Notes: generated by a model from the letters alone, not told the origin. A stretch of DNA of 64,000 bases from Halodesulfovibrio sp. MK-HDV (GCF_009914765.1 NZ_WYDS01000011.1:62001-126000), one strand, 5' to 3'; shown: positions 1-8,339, numbered from the stretch's first letter. Numbers and translations: made by a program.

Positions 1-531
1 CTGTGGCTCAAACGAGCCACCCATATGAATGACTTCGTTAATAAGCGGAGCAATATCCGGATCTTTTTGTAATGCTAACGCAAGGTTAGTAAAGCTGCCT
101 AATGCTACCACCACTATCTTGTTTGGATTAGCCCGCACAGCATCAATCAGTACATCAACTCCTGACGGGAGTGTGGAAACATCTACAGCCGGAACCTGTG
201 GCGCATTATCCCAGTAAGCCGTCCATGCGCTGTACGCTTTTGCTTCCAAGAATTGGTGATGCGCCTCTCTATCACCGGAAAGGGGCGTTTCCGCCCCCAA
301 CCCTACAGGAATATCAGTAATTCCGAATTGCTTAAGAAGATACAGAGTGTTTTGCGCCGCCTCATATGCCCTGCAATTACAGGCCGAAGCAACAATGGCC
401 TTCACGTCTACCTTTTCTGACACAAGGCTTACAATAAGCGCTATGCCATCATCCAGATCACGCACAGGCATTCCAAAAGCATTGTCTGTATCAATAACAA
501 GCGGAATTGCGTCACTATTTTTTAAGAACAT
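1..531 (-). CDS. Nucleoside hydrolase, IU-NH family (partial, runs off left edge)
   Basis: Inosine/uridine-type N-ribohydrolase that would split ribonucleosides into base and ribose. Only the N-terminal 177 residues are in the window. Seen directly: an N-terminal DTDNA followed by a conserved D-D pair (residues 14-18 and 27-28), which in this family bind the active-site calcium; a GSFTNLAL segment (family form GPLTNLA); and HMGGSF near the edge, matching the family MGG motif. The ATG at 529-531 lies inside the 3' end of the upstream binding-protein gene (17-base overlap), so the two are almost certainly co-transcribed and translationally coupled. Pairing with a YnjB-like binding protein suggests nucleoside or base uptake and salvage, but that is inference. 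The C-terminal half with the catalytic His is outside the window. Confidence 0.88.
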   Translation of the reverse strand, partial: MFLKNSDAIPLVIDTDNAFGMPVRDLDDGIALIVSLVSEKVDVKAIVASACNCRAYEAAQNTLYLLKQFGITDIPVGLGAETPLSGDREAHHQFLEAKAYSAWTAYWDNAPQVPAVDVSTLPSGVDVLIDAVRANPNKIVVVALGSFTNLALALQKDPDIAPLINEVIHMGGSFEPQ

Positions 532-1744
532 GCTCTTCCCAGCCTTGTTCCAATGCTTCCAGCCACTCAGAAGGGATCTCTGGAACTGCTACAGCACTCA
601 GTTCAGCAGGCTTCAGCGTTGCTTGGCCAAGGTCAACCTCAGCAAACTGCGCTACAACCTCTGGGGATAATTTGTTCATATCCAATACAGGAAAATCACC
701 CCAGATATTCGGAGAAAACTTCGAAAGTTGTGCCTCAGGGGAAAGTAAATAGTTCATAACAATAAGTGCTCCGGATTTGTTTGAAGCATTCTTCGGAATA
801 GCCGTAAAATGGGTGTTGTAAATAGAGCCTTCTTCCATGACGAAAGTGCGGACACTTTCAGGATATGTTCCGTCTATGACACGGTTCTGTGCATGAGTCG
901 GATGGTACGCCATCATCACATCAATTTCCCCGCGAGAGAACAATGTAGCCTGAAATGCTGGATCTTTCGGATATGCTCTTCCTTCCTGCCACAGGTACGG
1001 TGCAATATCGTTAAGGTATGCCCAAAGCTTTGGTGCATTAGCGTCAAACAACGCCTGATCAAATCCATTTGCATACTGCTCATGCCCGCCAGTTACTGCA
1101 TAAAAAACCTGACGGATGAATGCGGAACCTGTGAAGTCCGGCGGAGACGGGTATGTAAATTTACCAGGATTCTTCTTCACCCATTCTTGTAATTCAGCAA
1201 ATGACTTTGGAGGATTCGGCGTGCGCGCACTGTCGTACTCAAAAACAAATTGTGCACGACCATACGGTGCCTCATACCCATCCACCGGGTATCCAAAATC
1301 TGTCGCAGCTTCGTCAGGATTCACATATGCCAAATAGTTTGGAAGAAGCGGCGTGACAGGCCCTTCTATCAGATCGGCCTTACGGGCATTCTTGAAATTT
1401 TCACCATTTATCCACAGCAGATCAATGCTGCCTGTGGATTTTCCAGCACTCTTCTCAGCCAGCATTTTATTCATAAATACTGGAGCACTCATAGGCACTC
1501 TTTCAACCGTTACCCCGTACTGCTCTTTCACAGCAGGAGCGATGACATTGTCTATCCAGTCGTTGACGTTATTCATGCCACCATACATGTAAAAACGTAC
1601 GGTCGTGTCTTTTGCACGAGCCACATGTTCATCCCAACTGATATCCGTTGTTGCCTGCTGCTTCTCTTCTGCACCGCAGCCCGCTGCCAACAAAAGCAGC
1701 AAGCATACCGCTCCCGTTGCAAAAAAACGAATAAATTGTTTCAC
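515..1744 (-). CDS. ABC transporter substrate-binding lipoprotein, YnjB-like
   Basis: Periplasmic solute-binding lipoprotein of 409 residues. The N-terminus has a basic start, a hydrophobic core and a lipobox LLAAGC, so it should be lipid-anchored. The body resembles the YnjB/COG4134 branch of the thiamine/iron-type binding-protein fold (RFYMYGGMNNVNDWI and a DLLWINGENF segment). GTG is the start codon, with a GAGGTG ribosome site 4-5 bases upstream. It overlaps the downstream nucleoside hydrolase gene. The expected permease and ATPase (ynjC/ynjD-like) are not in the window and could lie beyond the left edge. The substrate is unknown; YnjBCD is often labelled thiamine or polyamine-like without proof, and the hydrolase neighbour points instead to a nucleoside-related ligand. 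Confidence 0.82.
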   Translation of the reverse strand: MKQFIRFFATGAVCLLLLLAAGCGAEEKQQATTDISWDEHVARAKDTTVRFYMYGGMNNVNDWIDNVIAPAVKEQYGVTVERVPMSAPVFMNKMLAEKSAGKSTGSIDLLWINGENFKNARKADLIEGPVTPLLPNYLAYVNPDEAATDFGYPVDGYEAPYGRAQFVFEYDSARTPNPPKSFAELQEWVKKNPGKFTYPSPPDFTGSAFIRQVFYAVTGGHEQYANGFDQALFDANAPKLWAYLNDIAPYLWQEGRAYPKDPAFQATLFSRGEIDVMMAYHPTHAQNRVIDGTYPESVRTFVMEEGSIYNTHFTAIPKNASNKSGALIVMNYLLSPEAQLSKFSPNIWGDFPVLDMNKLSPEVVAQFAEVDLGQATLKPAELSAVAVPEIPSEWLEALEQGWEEHVLKK

Positions 1745-2063
1745 AAATCACCTCGGTTTGTTGAACGCCAGATATGCCAGAGGCAACTGACTAAAGTCAT
1801 TTCTTCAGATTAAGACCATGCGCCCAATGCACCGCTTCAATCTTACACGCACAAGAAGAACTAAGGTAAGAAGTAGTTACGACTCGGCATTACCATTGCA
1901 AAACGAGTTTTCTCATGCAATCTGAATCTTAGTTTCAGTATTATTGATATTGCTGATAAATAACAACCACCGACTTGCATTTTTCCTTATCATTACACAT
2001 AGAAAAAGGCACTCTATCTAATAAGAATAGAGTGCCTTTATAGATTCAGCTGACTTGTATCAA
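1745..2063. other. Intergenic region between binding-protein gene and TSUP gene
   Basis: About 320 bases without a gene. The left part must hold the promoter of the minus-strand binding-protein gene; the right end holds the terminator of the TSUP gene. I looked for a TPP riboswitch because of the YnjB-like protein and saw no thi-box (no CTGAGA core with a matching ACCTGA segment). Only a small TGACTTTAGTCA-type dyad near 1785-1797 was noticed. Confidence 0.5.
2001..2036 (-). terminator. Intrinsic terminator of the FadR/TSUP operon
   Basis: Perfect 10-bp arms GGCACTCTAT (2008-2017) and ATAGAGTGCC (2027-2036) around a 9-base loop. Read on the minus strand the hairpin is followed by a T-rich run (complement of 2001-2007). 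It sits 28 bases past the TSUP stop codon. Confidence 0.85.
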
Positions 2064-2861
2064 CTAAAACAGACTTAAAAGCATCTTTGTTGCCACAACA
2101 AGCAGTAATGCAGCAAAAATTTTAGTTAATTTTGCAACAGGAAGAGAGTGCGCGAGTTTGGCTCCAAGAGGAGCTGTAAACCAACTGGCACTGATGATAC
2201 CGAGAAGCGCCGGAACATAAACATACCCGAAAGAGTATGCAGGTGTGGATGGATCAGAAAATCCAGTTGTCACATACCCGATTGTCCCAGCAAGCGCGAT
2301 TGGCAATCCGATGGCGGAAGCAGTACCAATTGCAACACGTAACGGCACGTTACAGAAAGATAGGAACGGTACAGACATAGTACCACCACCGATACCTACG
2401 ATGCTGGACACCATACCGATAATACCACCAGCACCTGTAATGCCAACAGTTCCCGGGAGTTCACGGCTGGCTTTCGGCTTGATACCAAACAACATCTGCG
2501 AACCTACGTAGTACAAGAAACAAACAAAAATACCTTTCAACAGGCTGGAAGACATACGGGAAGCAACTTCTGCTCCCAGCAAGCCACCAATAATAATACC
2601 CGGTGTGATCATACGGAACACATCCCAACGCACTGCACCACGCTTATCGTGCGCTCTAAAACTTGCAATCGAGGTAAAGATAATTGATGCGAGAGAAGTA
2701 CCCAAAGCAAGGTGCATCAGCACATCCGGAGAAATTCCTTGTAATGTAAAACTAAACACCAGCAACGGAACAATAACCAGCCCGCCGCCAATACCGAGCA
2801 AACCTGCCAGCACACCTGCAAATGCCCCGACAGCCAGATATAAAAGCACCACTGAAATCAT
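2064..2861 (-). CDS. TSUP (TauE/SafE) family anion exporter
   Basis: Inner-membrane protein of 265 residues with about eight hydrophobic segments and the duplicated glycine-rich motif typical of the sulfite/sulfonate TSUP family: GLLGIGGGLVIVPLL near residue 20 and SSIVGIGGGTMSVPFL near residue 150. TSUP members move sulfite, sulfoacetate, thiosulfate or other organic anions across the membrane; the substrate cannot be read from sequence. It lies 44 bases downstream of a FadR-type regulator in the same direction and ends at a strong terminator, so it is probably the sole transport target of that regulator. A role in exporting sulfite or taking up a C2/C3 sulfonate or carboxylate would fit a sulfate reducer, but this is inference. 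Confidence 0.88.
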   Translation of the reverse strand: MISVVLLYLAVGAFAGVLAGLLGIGGGLVIVPLLVFSFTLQGISPDVLMHLALGTSLASIIFTSIASFRAHDKRGAVRWDVFRMITPGIIIGGLLGAEVASRMSSSLLKGIFVCFLYYVGSQMLFGIKPKASRELPGTVGITGAGGIIGMVSSIVGIGGGTMSVPFLSFCNVPLRVAIGTASAIGLPIALAGTIGYVTTGFSDPSTPAYSFGYVYVPALLGIISASWFTAPLGAKLAHSLPVAKLTKIFAALLLVVATKMLLSLF

Positions 2862-2904
2862 AGAAGTTCTCCATTCTCATTACAACAAACGGGGGGGCGA
2901 GACA

Positions 2905-3630
2905 CTACCCTTCCCCTTCCAATTCGGAAAGCGCTAGCGATTCAACATACGCTATATGCTCATACATTTCCTTGCGTGCCGTCTCAGGATCTCTATTCTC
3001 AAGCGCACGCAAAATACGTTCGTGAGTCTCAATAGCCCAGTGCCTGCGATGACTGTTTTCCAAAGTAAATTCTAAACTCTGCGACACAATATCATGAATT
3101 CGCGTGACCATCTCCAGCATAACGCTGTTTCTGGTTCCGGCTGCAATTAACTTATGAAATTCACAGTCTGCCTCAGAGCCTTTGCGCCCCTGACTTATTT
3201 CATCAATCTGTTCATCCAGAACCCGTCGCAGTTCAATCAATTCGTCTTCCGTAATATACTGTGCTGCAATTGCGGCTATCTGCGGTTCAATAACTTTTCG
3301 TAATTCGAGCACTTCCACATACCGGCACTTATTTCTATCAAGAGCTGCCGAAACAGGCTTCCTGCCCTGTGCTTCTTCAATTCTTCGCACATATGTACCG
3401 TCGCCTTGTCTCGAAAAAACAAGTCCCTGCTCTTCCAGCTTACGCAAAGCTTCACGTACCCCGTGACGCGATACTGAAAAAATTTCCGCAAGCTTACGCT
3501 CTGAAGGAAGCCTTTTACCCGGAAGAAATTCTCCACGAGTAATAAGATCACGCAGCTGATCCGCAATGTTTTCATGCACTCGGCGCTGCCTTGTACTATT
3601 ATTGCTAGTTCCCTTTTTGGACGACGTCAT
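2905..3630 (-). CDS. GntR-family regulator, FadR/LldR subfamily (FCD domain)
   Basis: Transcription regulator of 241 residues. Residues about 17-85 form the GntR winged helix (LITRGEFLPGKRLPSERKLA, then VSRHGVREALRKLEEQGLV). The C-terminal helical FCD domain keeps a D-x3-H (DCEFH) and later His residues (in THER and EHIAY) expected to bind a metal and a carboxylate ligand. ATG start with AAGGAG five bases upstream. It is first in a two-gene operon with the TSUP transporter. A perfect 15-bp palindrome of the TTGGTC-n-GACCAA class at 3691-3705 lies 60 bases upstream of the start and is probably its operator, giving autoregulation. By family analogy the ligand is a small organic acid such as lactate, glycolate or a sulfonate. 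Confidence 0.9.
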   Translation of the reverse strand: MTSSKKGTSNNSTRQRRVHENIADQLRDLITRGEFLPGKRLPSERKLAEIFSVSRHGVREALRKLEEQGLVFSRQGDGTYVRRIEEAQGRKPVSAALDRNKCRYVEVLELRKVIEPQIAAIAAQYITEDELIELRRVLDEQIDEISQGRKGSEADCEFHKLIAAGTRNSVMLEMVTRIHDIVSQSLEFTLENSHRRHWAIETHERILRALENRDPETARKEMYEHIAYVESLALSELEGEG

Positions 3631-3690
3631 ACCTACTCCTTACGTATTGCAGCTCACTATACCATGAGCAGGCTCACCTCAGCCACTTGC

Positions 3691-3705
3691 ATTGGTCAGA
3701 CCAAT
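3691..3705. promoter_or_regulatory. Candidate FadR/LldR-type operator
   Basis: ATTGGTCAGACCAAT is a perfect palindrome with 7-base arms around a central base. It matches the TTGGTnnnACCAA pattern known for FadR/LldR-subfamily GntR regulators and lies directly upstream of such a gene. Autoregulation is inferred. Confidence 0.7.
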
Positions 3706-3854
3706 ACGAACGTGATAGCAAGCCCAAAATCGTCTGTAAACAAAAAAGACATCTGTTGTGTATTCTCAAATACATTCAAAACAGCCAATTGCAGGATATC
3801 TCTTTCGTTTTACACAAGAATCTAAAATCCAGTGTACGCTTTTGCCTACAAAAA

Positions 3855-3897
3855 AAGCCAAGTTTCGACATGCATATTGCAAATCAAAACTTGGCTT
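3855..3897 (-). terminator. Intrinsic terminator of the ArsR-family gene
   Basis: Perfect 11-bp arms AAGCCAAGTTT (3855-3865) and AAACTTGGCTT (3887-3897) with a 21-base loop. On the minus strand the stem is followed by TTTTTT-rich sequence (complement of 3849-3856). It lies just past the stop codon at 3934. It sits in the ~300-base gap 3631-3933, which otherwise holds only the FadR promoter/operator region. Confidence 0.8.
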
Positions 3898-3933
3898 TTC
3901 TTATGTGATTACATTCTTCACTATTTGTAACTT

Positions 3934-4293
3934 CTACCCTTCCAAAATATGCTCAAGTGCTGTGGAAAGCAGCACTGTCACATGATCATCTGCAAGGGAG
4001 TAATATACATTTTTCCCAACCTTTCTGTACCGCACAAGTTTAGCGGTTCGTAATAATCGCAGCTGATGTGAAACAGCAGGTTGGCTCATTCCGATAATCG
4101 TAACAAGGTCACAAACGCATAGTTCGTGATGCGACAACGCGTTCAGGATACGCATGCGTGTCCCGTCGCCTAAAATTTTAAATAATTCTGAAAGACTATT
4201 CAGGTGCTCACTAGGAGGCATGGCTTCTCGAACTTTCGCCACTGCTTCATCATGAACACATGTAATTTGGCAAACAGGTGTAAGTTCTGCCAC
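3934..4293 (-). CDS. ArsR/SmtB-family metal-sensing repressor (SmtB/ZiaR-like)
   Basis: Winged-helix metalloregulator of about 119 residues. It carries two complete metal sites by motif. The alpha-5 site D-x-H-x10-H-x2-E near the C-terminus matches the SmtB/CzrA/ZiaR zinc site exactly. The alpha-3N-type site is ELCVCDL in the recognition-helix region plus an N-terminal C-x3-C-x-H (CQITCVH), as in ZiaR and CadC. Zn or Cd/Pb sensing is therefore likely. The reading frame is open to a TTG at 4308, but the GTG at 4293 has AGGAGG five bases upstream and is preferred. It lies downstream of a histidine kinase gene and has no transporter beside it, so its metal-efflux target is unknown. An HMA_2-like gene lies upstream on the same strand. 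Confidence 0.87.
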   Translation of the reverse strand: MAELTPVCQITCVHDEAVAKVREAMPPSEHLNSLSELFKILGDGTRMRILNALSHHELCVCDLVTIIGMSQPAVSHQLRLLRTAKLVRYRKVGKNVYYSLADDHVTVLLSTALEHILEG

Positions 4294-4399
4294 CCGCTCC
4301 TCCTGCAAAGTTAGTATGCTACAGAATAAATCTGATTAACGGTGATGATACTTTAGTCTACTGATAAAGTCTATTTAGCCAGCTTCGAAAAAAGAAAAG

Positions 4400-6418
4400 C
4401 TATTTACTCATGTCTACAGCGCAAATAGGAACCGCTGCACGTACCAGTGTTCCCTCACCGTTGAGAGATAAAATATCCAAGCTACCGTTAGCAAGTTCAA
4501 TCCGTTCGCGCATACTGCCAAGCCCGACACCTGCTCTTGAACAATTATCCACAGCAAAGCCTACACCGTCATCCTGTACATACAGTACACAGTTATTGCC
4601 TTCCTGCTTGATGTGGAGCGAAATATTATTACCACGACTATGTTTTGCCGCATTGGTGAGCGCTTCTTGAGCCACGCGGAAAAGAACTGTTTTCTGCAAC
4701 TCACTGAAAATTTGTTCAGACAAGTCAAAAGTACCGGAGAAAGAAAAGGAGGGATGCAGAATAGATGCTTCGTTCAACAACCAGCGCAAGGCAGAAATAA
4801 GCCCTAGATCATCAAGAATTGTCGGACGAAGCGCCATAATGATGTGGCGTAATTCAACAATTGCACCTTGCAACAGTTCAATCATTTTGCCGAGCCGTGC
4901 AGGAGCAATTTGCGCTCCCCGTTCCATACGCGCCACTTCACTTTCCAATAAATACTTGATGCCGGAAATGGTCTGTGCTGTGCTGTCATGCAACTCACGT
5001 CCGATCCGCTTTCGCTCGTCTTCCTGTGCTGAAAGCACCCGTTTTGACAGCAGCTTCATCTGCTCTGCCGTACGTTTTTCAAACGTGATATCTTCCGCAT
5101 ATATCGCGACAGCGCTAATATCCAGACTCTCGGTAAATACGGGAAAAAAAGATACATTCCAGCATCGGCTCACATCCGTTTCTATATGCTCTGCCATCCC
5201 CATCACCAACACAGCATCAAAAGCACCGCGCCATGCATCTGCAACGCGTTCACTCAAGATATCAAAAATATTCACACCGTCTGCAGACTGTCCCACGCAT
5301 TTAAATTCCTGTCCGGCGGCATGGTTCATGGTAATAACCTGCCCATCCGGATCAACAAGCAACGCGCAATCACCCATCGCATTCATTAATGCTTTCAGGT
5401 TATTTTTGTGCTCATGCACCTTACGCTCTGCTTCGATCCGTTCACTGATATCAATAATAAATGCGTAAACGAGTAGACGGCCTCTGTTCTTAGCGCCGAC
5501 AAAGTGAACTTCAACATACTTCATTTCACCATTTGCCTGACGATGAAGCGCAGTAAATGACACCTGTCCGGAACGCCTCACTTCATCAATTCTGTCGTGA
5601 ACGGCTGAAGTAGACATACCCGTTATCTTCTGCAACGGCTGACCGATCATATCACCCTGTTCATATCCATAAAATTCTGCCGCACCGCTGTTCGCTTCTT
5701 CTATTTCGAACGTGGCGGTATCCCACAATAAGCGAACACCATGCTTGTTCAAGAAAATATTGCGGAACCGTTCTTCACTTTCCACAAGCGCCTGCTGCTG
5801 GCGTTTGCTTCGCGCAACTTGCTCTTCCAGTGTGTTGTTCACTTTTGCAAGAATGGTGGTGCGTTCTTTTACCCGTTCTTCCAGTTCATCACGGGTTTGT
5901 TTTAACCCTATTTGCGCTGTTTTCTGGTGCGTAATGTCTGTAGCGACATACAAATAGACGGTTCCTGCACCATCAGCTTTAACTATCTGTGTACGAGTCT
6001 CAAACCACACGTATGTACCGTGTTCGCTTAATTTGCAGCACTCGCCATTTGTTTCTTGCTGTCTTTCCCTAACAGCAAACACATTTTGACCGACACAACG
6101 CCACAGGCTCGTTTTCTTTTGTGTAAGCCTTTTAGCGTTGGCACCTTCGAGCGAACCGAAATATTGTTCAAAACGGTCATTCCAATACATGGGACAACAT
6201 GTCTCAGAAAACAATGCAATCGCCATAGGGCCTGAATCCAGTACCTTTAGCAACAACTCATATGGCAAAACAGATTGCGACGACGGCACTGTATCCGTAC
6301 AGCTAGGAACTTCAGCATCACAAATATACTGCGCAACAAATGCCTCAAAGTCGTTTGCACTTTGTTGTTTGTCCGCATTGCTTTTTATACGCCCATTCTT
6401 TCCTGACACACCTGACAT
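4400..6418 (-). CDS. PAS-containing sensor histidine kinase, NarL/DegS type (HisKA_3), orphan
   Basis: Signalling kinase of about 672 residues with no clear membrane segment, so probably cytoplasmic. Order: a PAS-like domain (about 55-160), a coiled coil of the EERVKERT type (about 180-215), a second PAS (about 220-340), a third PAS (about 350-455), then a HisKA_3 dimerisation domain with the phospho-acceptor in RIGRELHDST near residue 476, and a HATPase_c domain (QEALTNAAKHS N-box, DDGVGF, GLGSMRERIE). The frame is open to a TTG at 6430, but ATG at 6418 has GGAG six bases upstream. This kinase type normally phosphorylates a NarL-type response regulator; none is encoded in the window. It is followed by the ArsR-family gene after about 100 bases, so they may be co-transcribed. 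The signal is unknown. Confidence 0.9.
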   Translation of the reverse strand: MSGVSGKNGRIKSNADKQQSANDFEAFVAQYICDAEVPSCTDTVPSSQSVLPYELLLKVLDSGPMAIALFSETCCPMYWNDRFEQYFGSLEGANAKRLTQKKTSLWRCVGQNVFAVRERQQETNGECCKLSEHGTYVWFETRTQIVKADGAGTVYLYVATDITHQKTAQIGLKQTRDELEERVKERTTILAKVNNTLEEQVARSKRQQQALVESEERFRNIFLNKHGVRLLWDTATFEIEEANSGAAEFYGYEQGDMIGQPLQKITGMSTSAVHDRIDEVRRSGQVSFTALHRQANGEMKYVEVHFVGAKNRGRLLVYAFIIDISERIEAERKVHEHKNNLKALMNAMGDCALLVDPDGQVITMNHAAGQEFKCVGQSADGVNIFDILSERVADAWRGAFDAVLVMGMAEHIETDVSRCWNVSFFPVFTESLDISAVAIYAEDITFEKRTAEQMKLLSKRVLSAQEDERKRIGRELHDSTAQTISGIKYLLESEVARMERGAQIAPARLGKMIELLQGAIVELRHIIMALRPTILDDLGLISALRWLLNEASILHPSFSFSGTFDLSEQIFSELQKTVLFRVAQEALTNAAKHSRGNNISLHIKQEGNNCVLYVQDDGVGFAVDNCSRAGVGLGSMRERIELANGSLDILSLNGEGTLVRAAVPICAVDMSK

Positions 6419-6716
6419 GCAATTCTCCAATAATAATTTCGGCTCTTCGGCTACTCATACTCATACGGAAAATAAGGTTAATTGCAATACGTTACGCGAC
6501 TTTCTAAAACGTTTGGTCATAGTATTTTGATTCTATAATAACCACAAAACCGCTCTTTATTCGTACTCTTGAACGGTAACACACTCTTATTAATAGTTAT
6601 AATAACAAAAACACCCCGCAAAGAGTAGTCTCTGCAGGGTGTCATCTGTTTCACAAAACATTGCATGACCTCCTTTAAGAAAGGAAATCACCAAGGATGT
6701 TTATCTTATATCAGTG
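6419..6716. other. Intergenic region upstream of the histidine kinase
   Basis: About 300 AT-rich bases holding the kinase promoter and, at its right end, the terminator of the HMA_2-like gene. No small gene or structured element beyond that hairpin was recognised. Confidence 0.5.
6605..6642 (-). terminator. Probable intrinsic terminator of the HMA_2-like gene
   Basis: Imperfect hairpin with arms beginning ACACCC (6611) and ending GGGTGT (6642), extended inward by GCA/TGC and AGA/TCT pairs. On the minus strand it is followed by GTTTTTGTTAT. It lies about 75 bases past the stop codon at 6717. Confidence 0.6.
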
Positions 6717-7025
6717 CTAAACGCTTACGCTGGCCATCAGCTCTGTGGCTAACAAGGCAATACGATCCGGATCATCGCTGGAGAGCAGCTCCTGCAATGC
6801 TTCGAAAGGCAACATAGCGCTGTCGTAATCAACAGTTAATGTTTGCGTAAAAATGTTCAGATTGGTCTTCTTAATGGCAGAACTTCCACCTTTGGCTGCA
6901 TTCTGCAATTCCGGGAACTTAGGATGATTGCGGATAGCTAAGCTAACTTTAACCTTCAACCTACCCGGAGTATGTTGTTTTACTGTAAGATATTCTTTTA
7001 ACTCTGCTAAAACACGTAAATCCAT
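6717..7025 (-). CDS. Small HMA_2-like (heavy-metal-associated-like) protein
   Basis: Protein of 102 residues. The segment HTPGRLKVKVS near residue 18 and the later LTVDYDSAMLPF match the HMA_2 pattern (PGR-[IL]-[RK]-x-[RK] ... v-YD), a ferredoxin-like fold related to heavy-metal-associated domains but without a CxxC motif; indeed no Cys is present. The frame is open to 7064, but ATG at 7025 has AGGAGA nine bases upstream and is the better start. HMA_2 proteins are often found near metal or iron transport and encapsulation genes; here the nearest metal gene is the SmtB-like repressor 2.4 kb downstream on the same strand. Its function is not known. Confidence 0.68.
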   Translation of the reverse strand: MDLRVLAELKEYLTVKQHTPGRLKVKVSLAIRNHPKFPELQNAAKGGSSAIKKTNLNIFTQTLTVDYDSAMLPFEALQELLSSDDPDRIALLATELMASVSV

Positions 7026-7162
7026 TATACCAAGTCTCCTGCGAGTTACTCGTATCAGAAGCAATCTGACTTATTACAAATGAGAATATTTCTAAAATAA
7101 AATGCAGTGGTTCATTACCACTTCAACCAGTTATTTGCAAACCACATCAAGGCTGTTTAACC

Positions 7163-8038
7163 ATGCTTAATTACAACAAATCGATGATATGGAACATGAC
7201 AAGGAATTGTAACTTTCAATGTTCCTACTGTTATTTTCCCCATACAAACGGCAAAATAACTGATCCAGTATCTACTGACACGCTTTTAGATTTTCTTAAC
7301 AATAAAAATGCCCGTTGGTTAGTGGGAATGACAGGTGGAGAGCCTTTCATTTATCCTGATTTTGTTTCTCTATGTGAACAAGTTACGCAAAATCATTATA
7401 TTGGTGTGGACACAAACCTAAGTTTATCTACTCAGATAGCAGATTTTGCAAAAAGAATTTCTCCTTCACGCGTTAATGATATCTATGCATCTTTGCATAT
7501 AGAAGAACGTGAAAAAAGAAATGCAGTACCACAATTTATAGAAAATTATCATACACTTGCCGATGCAGGGTTCACCATTAAAGTTAACTATGTACTGCAT
7601 CCTTTAATGGAAGATCGATACGCTGCTGACGTCGAATTTTTCAAAAAAAATGGTGTTCCTATTACGCCCCGTCCATTCAAAGGTATCTACAATTCATTAA
7701 AATACCCGCAAAACTACTCTGCAAATATCAAAAGCATCTTTGCTAGTCATCCGGGAGCAGGAACCAAAATGGTGTTCAACTTCCGCGGTGTTGACTGTAA
7801 AAGTGGTCATTCTTTCATTCGTATGGAACCGGACGGAACAATCTTACGCTGTCCGGGAGACAGAACCGTACTCGGTAACATTCATAATGATGTCTCCCTC
7901 AACGCCGGTGCCACACCTTGCGCCGTTGACAGATGTCCATGTCAGGGAATCAACTATGTGGACCTTAATCCTGCCGAGGGATGGTTCATTGAAGGAATGC
8001 GCTCGTTTCTCACCGGATCAGAAAAAAAACGCCGCTAA
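7163..8038 (+). CDS. Radical SAM/SPASM-like protein (N-terminal part of a frameshifted radical SAM-TPR protein)
   Basis: Radical S-adenosylmethionine enzyme, 291 residues as written. C16-x3-C20-x2-C23 (CNFQCSYC) binds the [4Fe-4S] cluster that cleaves SAM, and MTGGEPF is the GGE motif that holds the SAM amino group. The C-terminal part carries further Cys (DCKSGHSF, LRCPGD, CAVDRCPCQG), resembling a SPASM-type auxiliary cluster. Translation stops just after an A8 run at 8022-8029; removing one A joins the frame to a TPR segment (8028-8339), so the intended product is probably about 390 residues. It heads the long plus-strand cluster and faces the HMA_2-like gene across a 137-base divergent promoter region. 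Substrate unknown; a peptide, sugar or lipid modification linked to the glycosyltransferases downstream is inferred. Confidence 0.85.
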   Translation: MLNYNKSMIWNMTRNCNFQCSYCYFPHTNGKITDPVSTDTLLDFLNNKNARWLVGMTGGEPFIYPDFVSLCEQVTQNHYIGVDTNLSLSTQIADFAKRISPSRVNDIYASLHIEEREKRNAVPQFIENYHTLADAGFTIKVNYVLHPLMEDRYAADVEFFKKNGVPITPRPFKGIYNSLKYPQNYSANIKSIFASHPGAGTKMVFNFRGVDCKSGHSFIRMEPDGTILRCPGDRTVLGNIHNDVSLNAGATPCAVDRCPCQGINYVDLNPAEGWFIEGMRSFLTGSEKKRR

Positions 8039-8339
8039 TGCCTTCCGCCAAACACTCGTCTATGACAGCGAGCACTCCAGCGCACTGAACAACATTGGAA
8101 TCTTTGCACACGGCAATGGAGACTATGCTCACGCCAAACGACTTTTTGAACACGCAAACAGCATCCATCCACACATTCCGCTGTATAAGCAGAACCTTGC
8201 CATAATAGAAGATCTTATCAGTGAGCAAAGACTATCTCCTGACCATCCTGAAATCAGCGAAATAGTACGCCCGAGCGCTACAACAGCCGAACATTTTGTC
8301 GCAACAGGACAAGCAATACCGCTGTCGGAAGAAAAATAA
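8028..8339 (+). pseudogene. TPR-containing C-terminal part of the radical SAM protein, displaced by +1 frameshift
   Basis: No start codon of its own is convincing. In the +1 frame relative to the radical SAM gene, codons from 8028 read N-A-A-N-A-F-R-Q, then a clear tetratricopeptide repeat (ALNNIGIFAHGNGDYAHAKR, followed by an H-x-P turn), ending at TAA 8337-8339. Because the join is exactly at an A8 run and the TPR reading is intact, this is most simply the C-terminal domain of the preceding gene, separated by an extra A. It could be a sequencing error, a real mutation, or a site of polymerase slippage that restores the frame in some transcripts. Confidence 0.65.

Noticed and set aside
1745-2063. 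TPP riboswitch before the YnjB-like gene
   Set aside because: No thi-box core sequences found on the minus strand.
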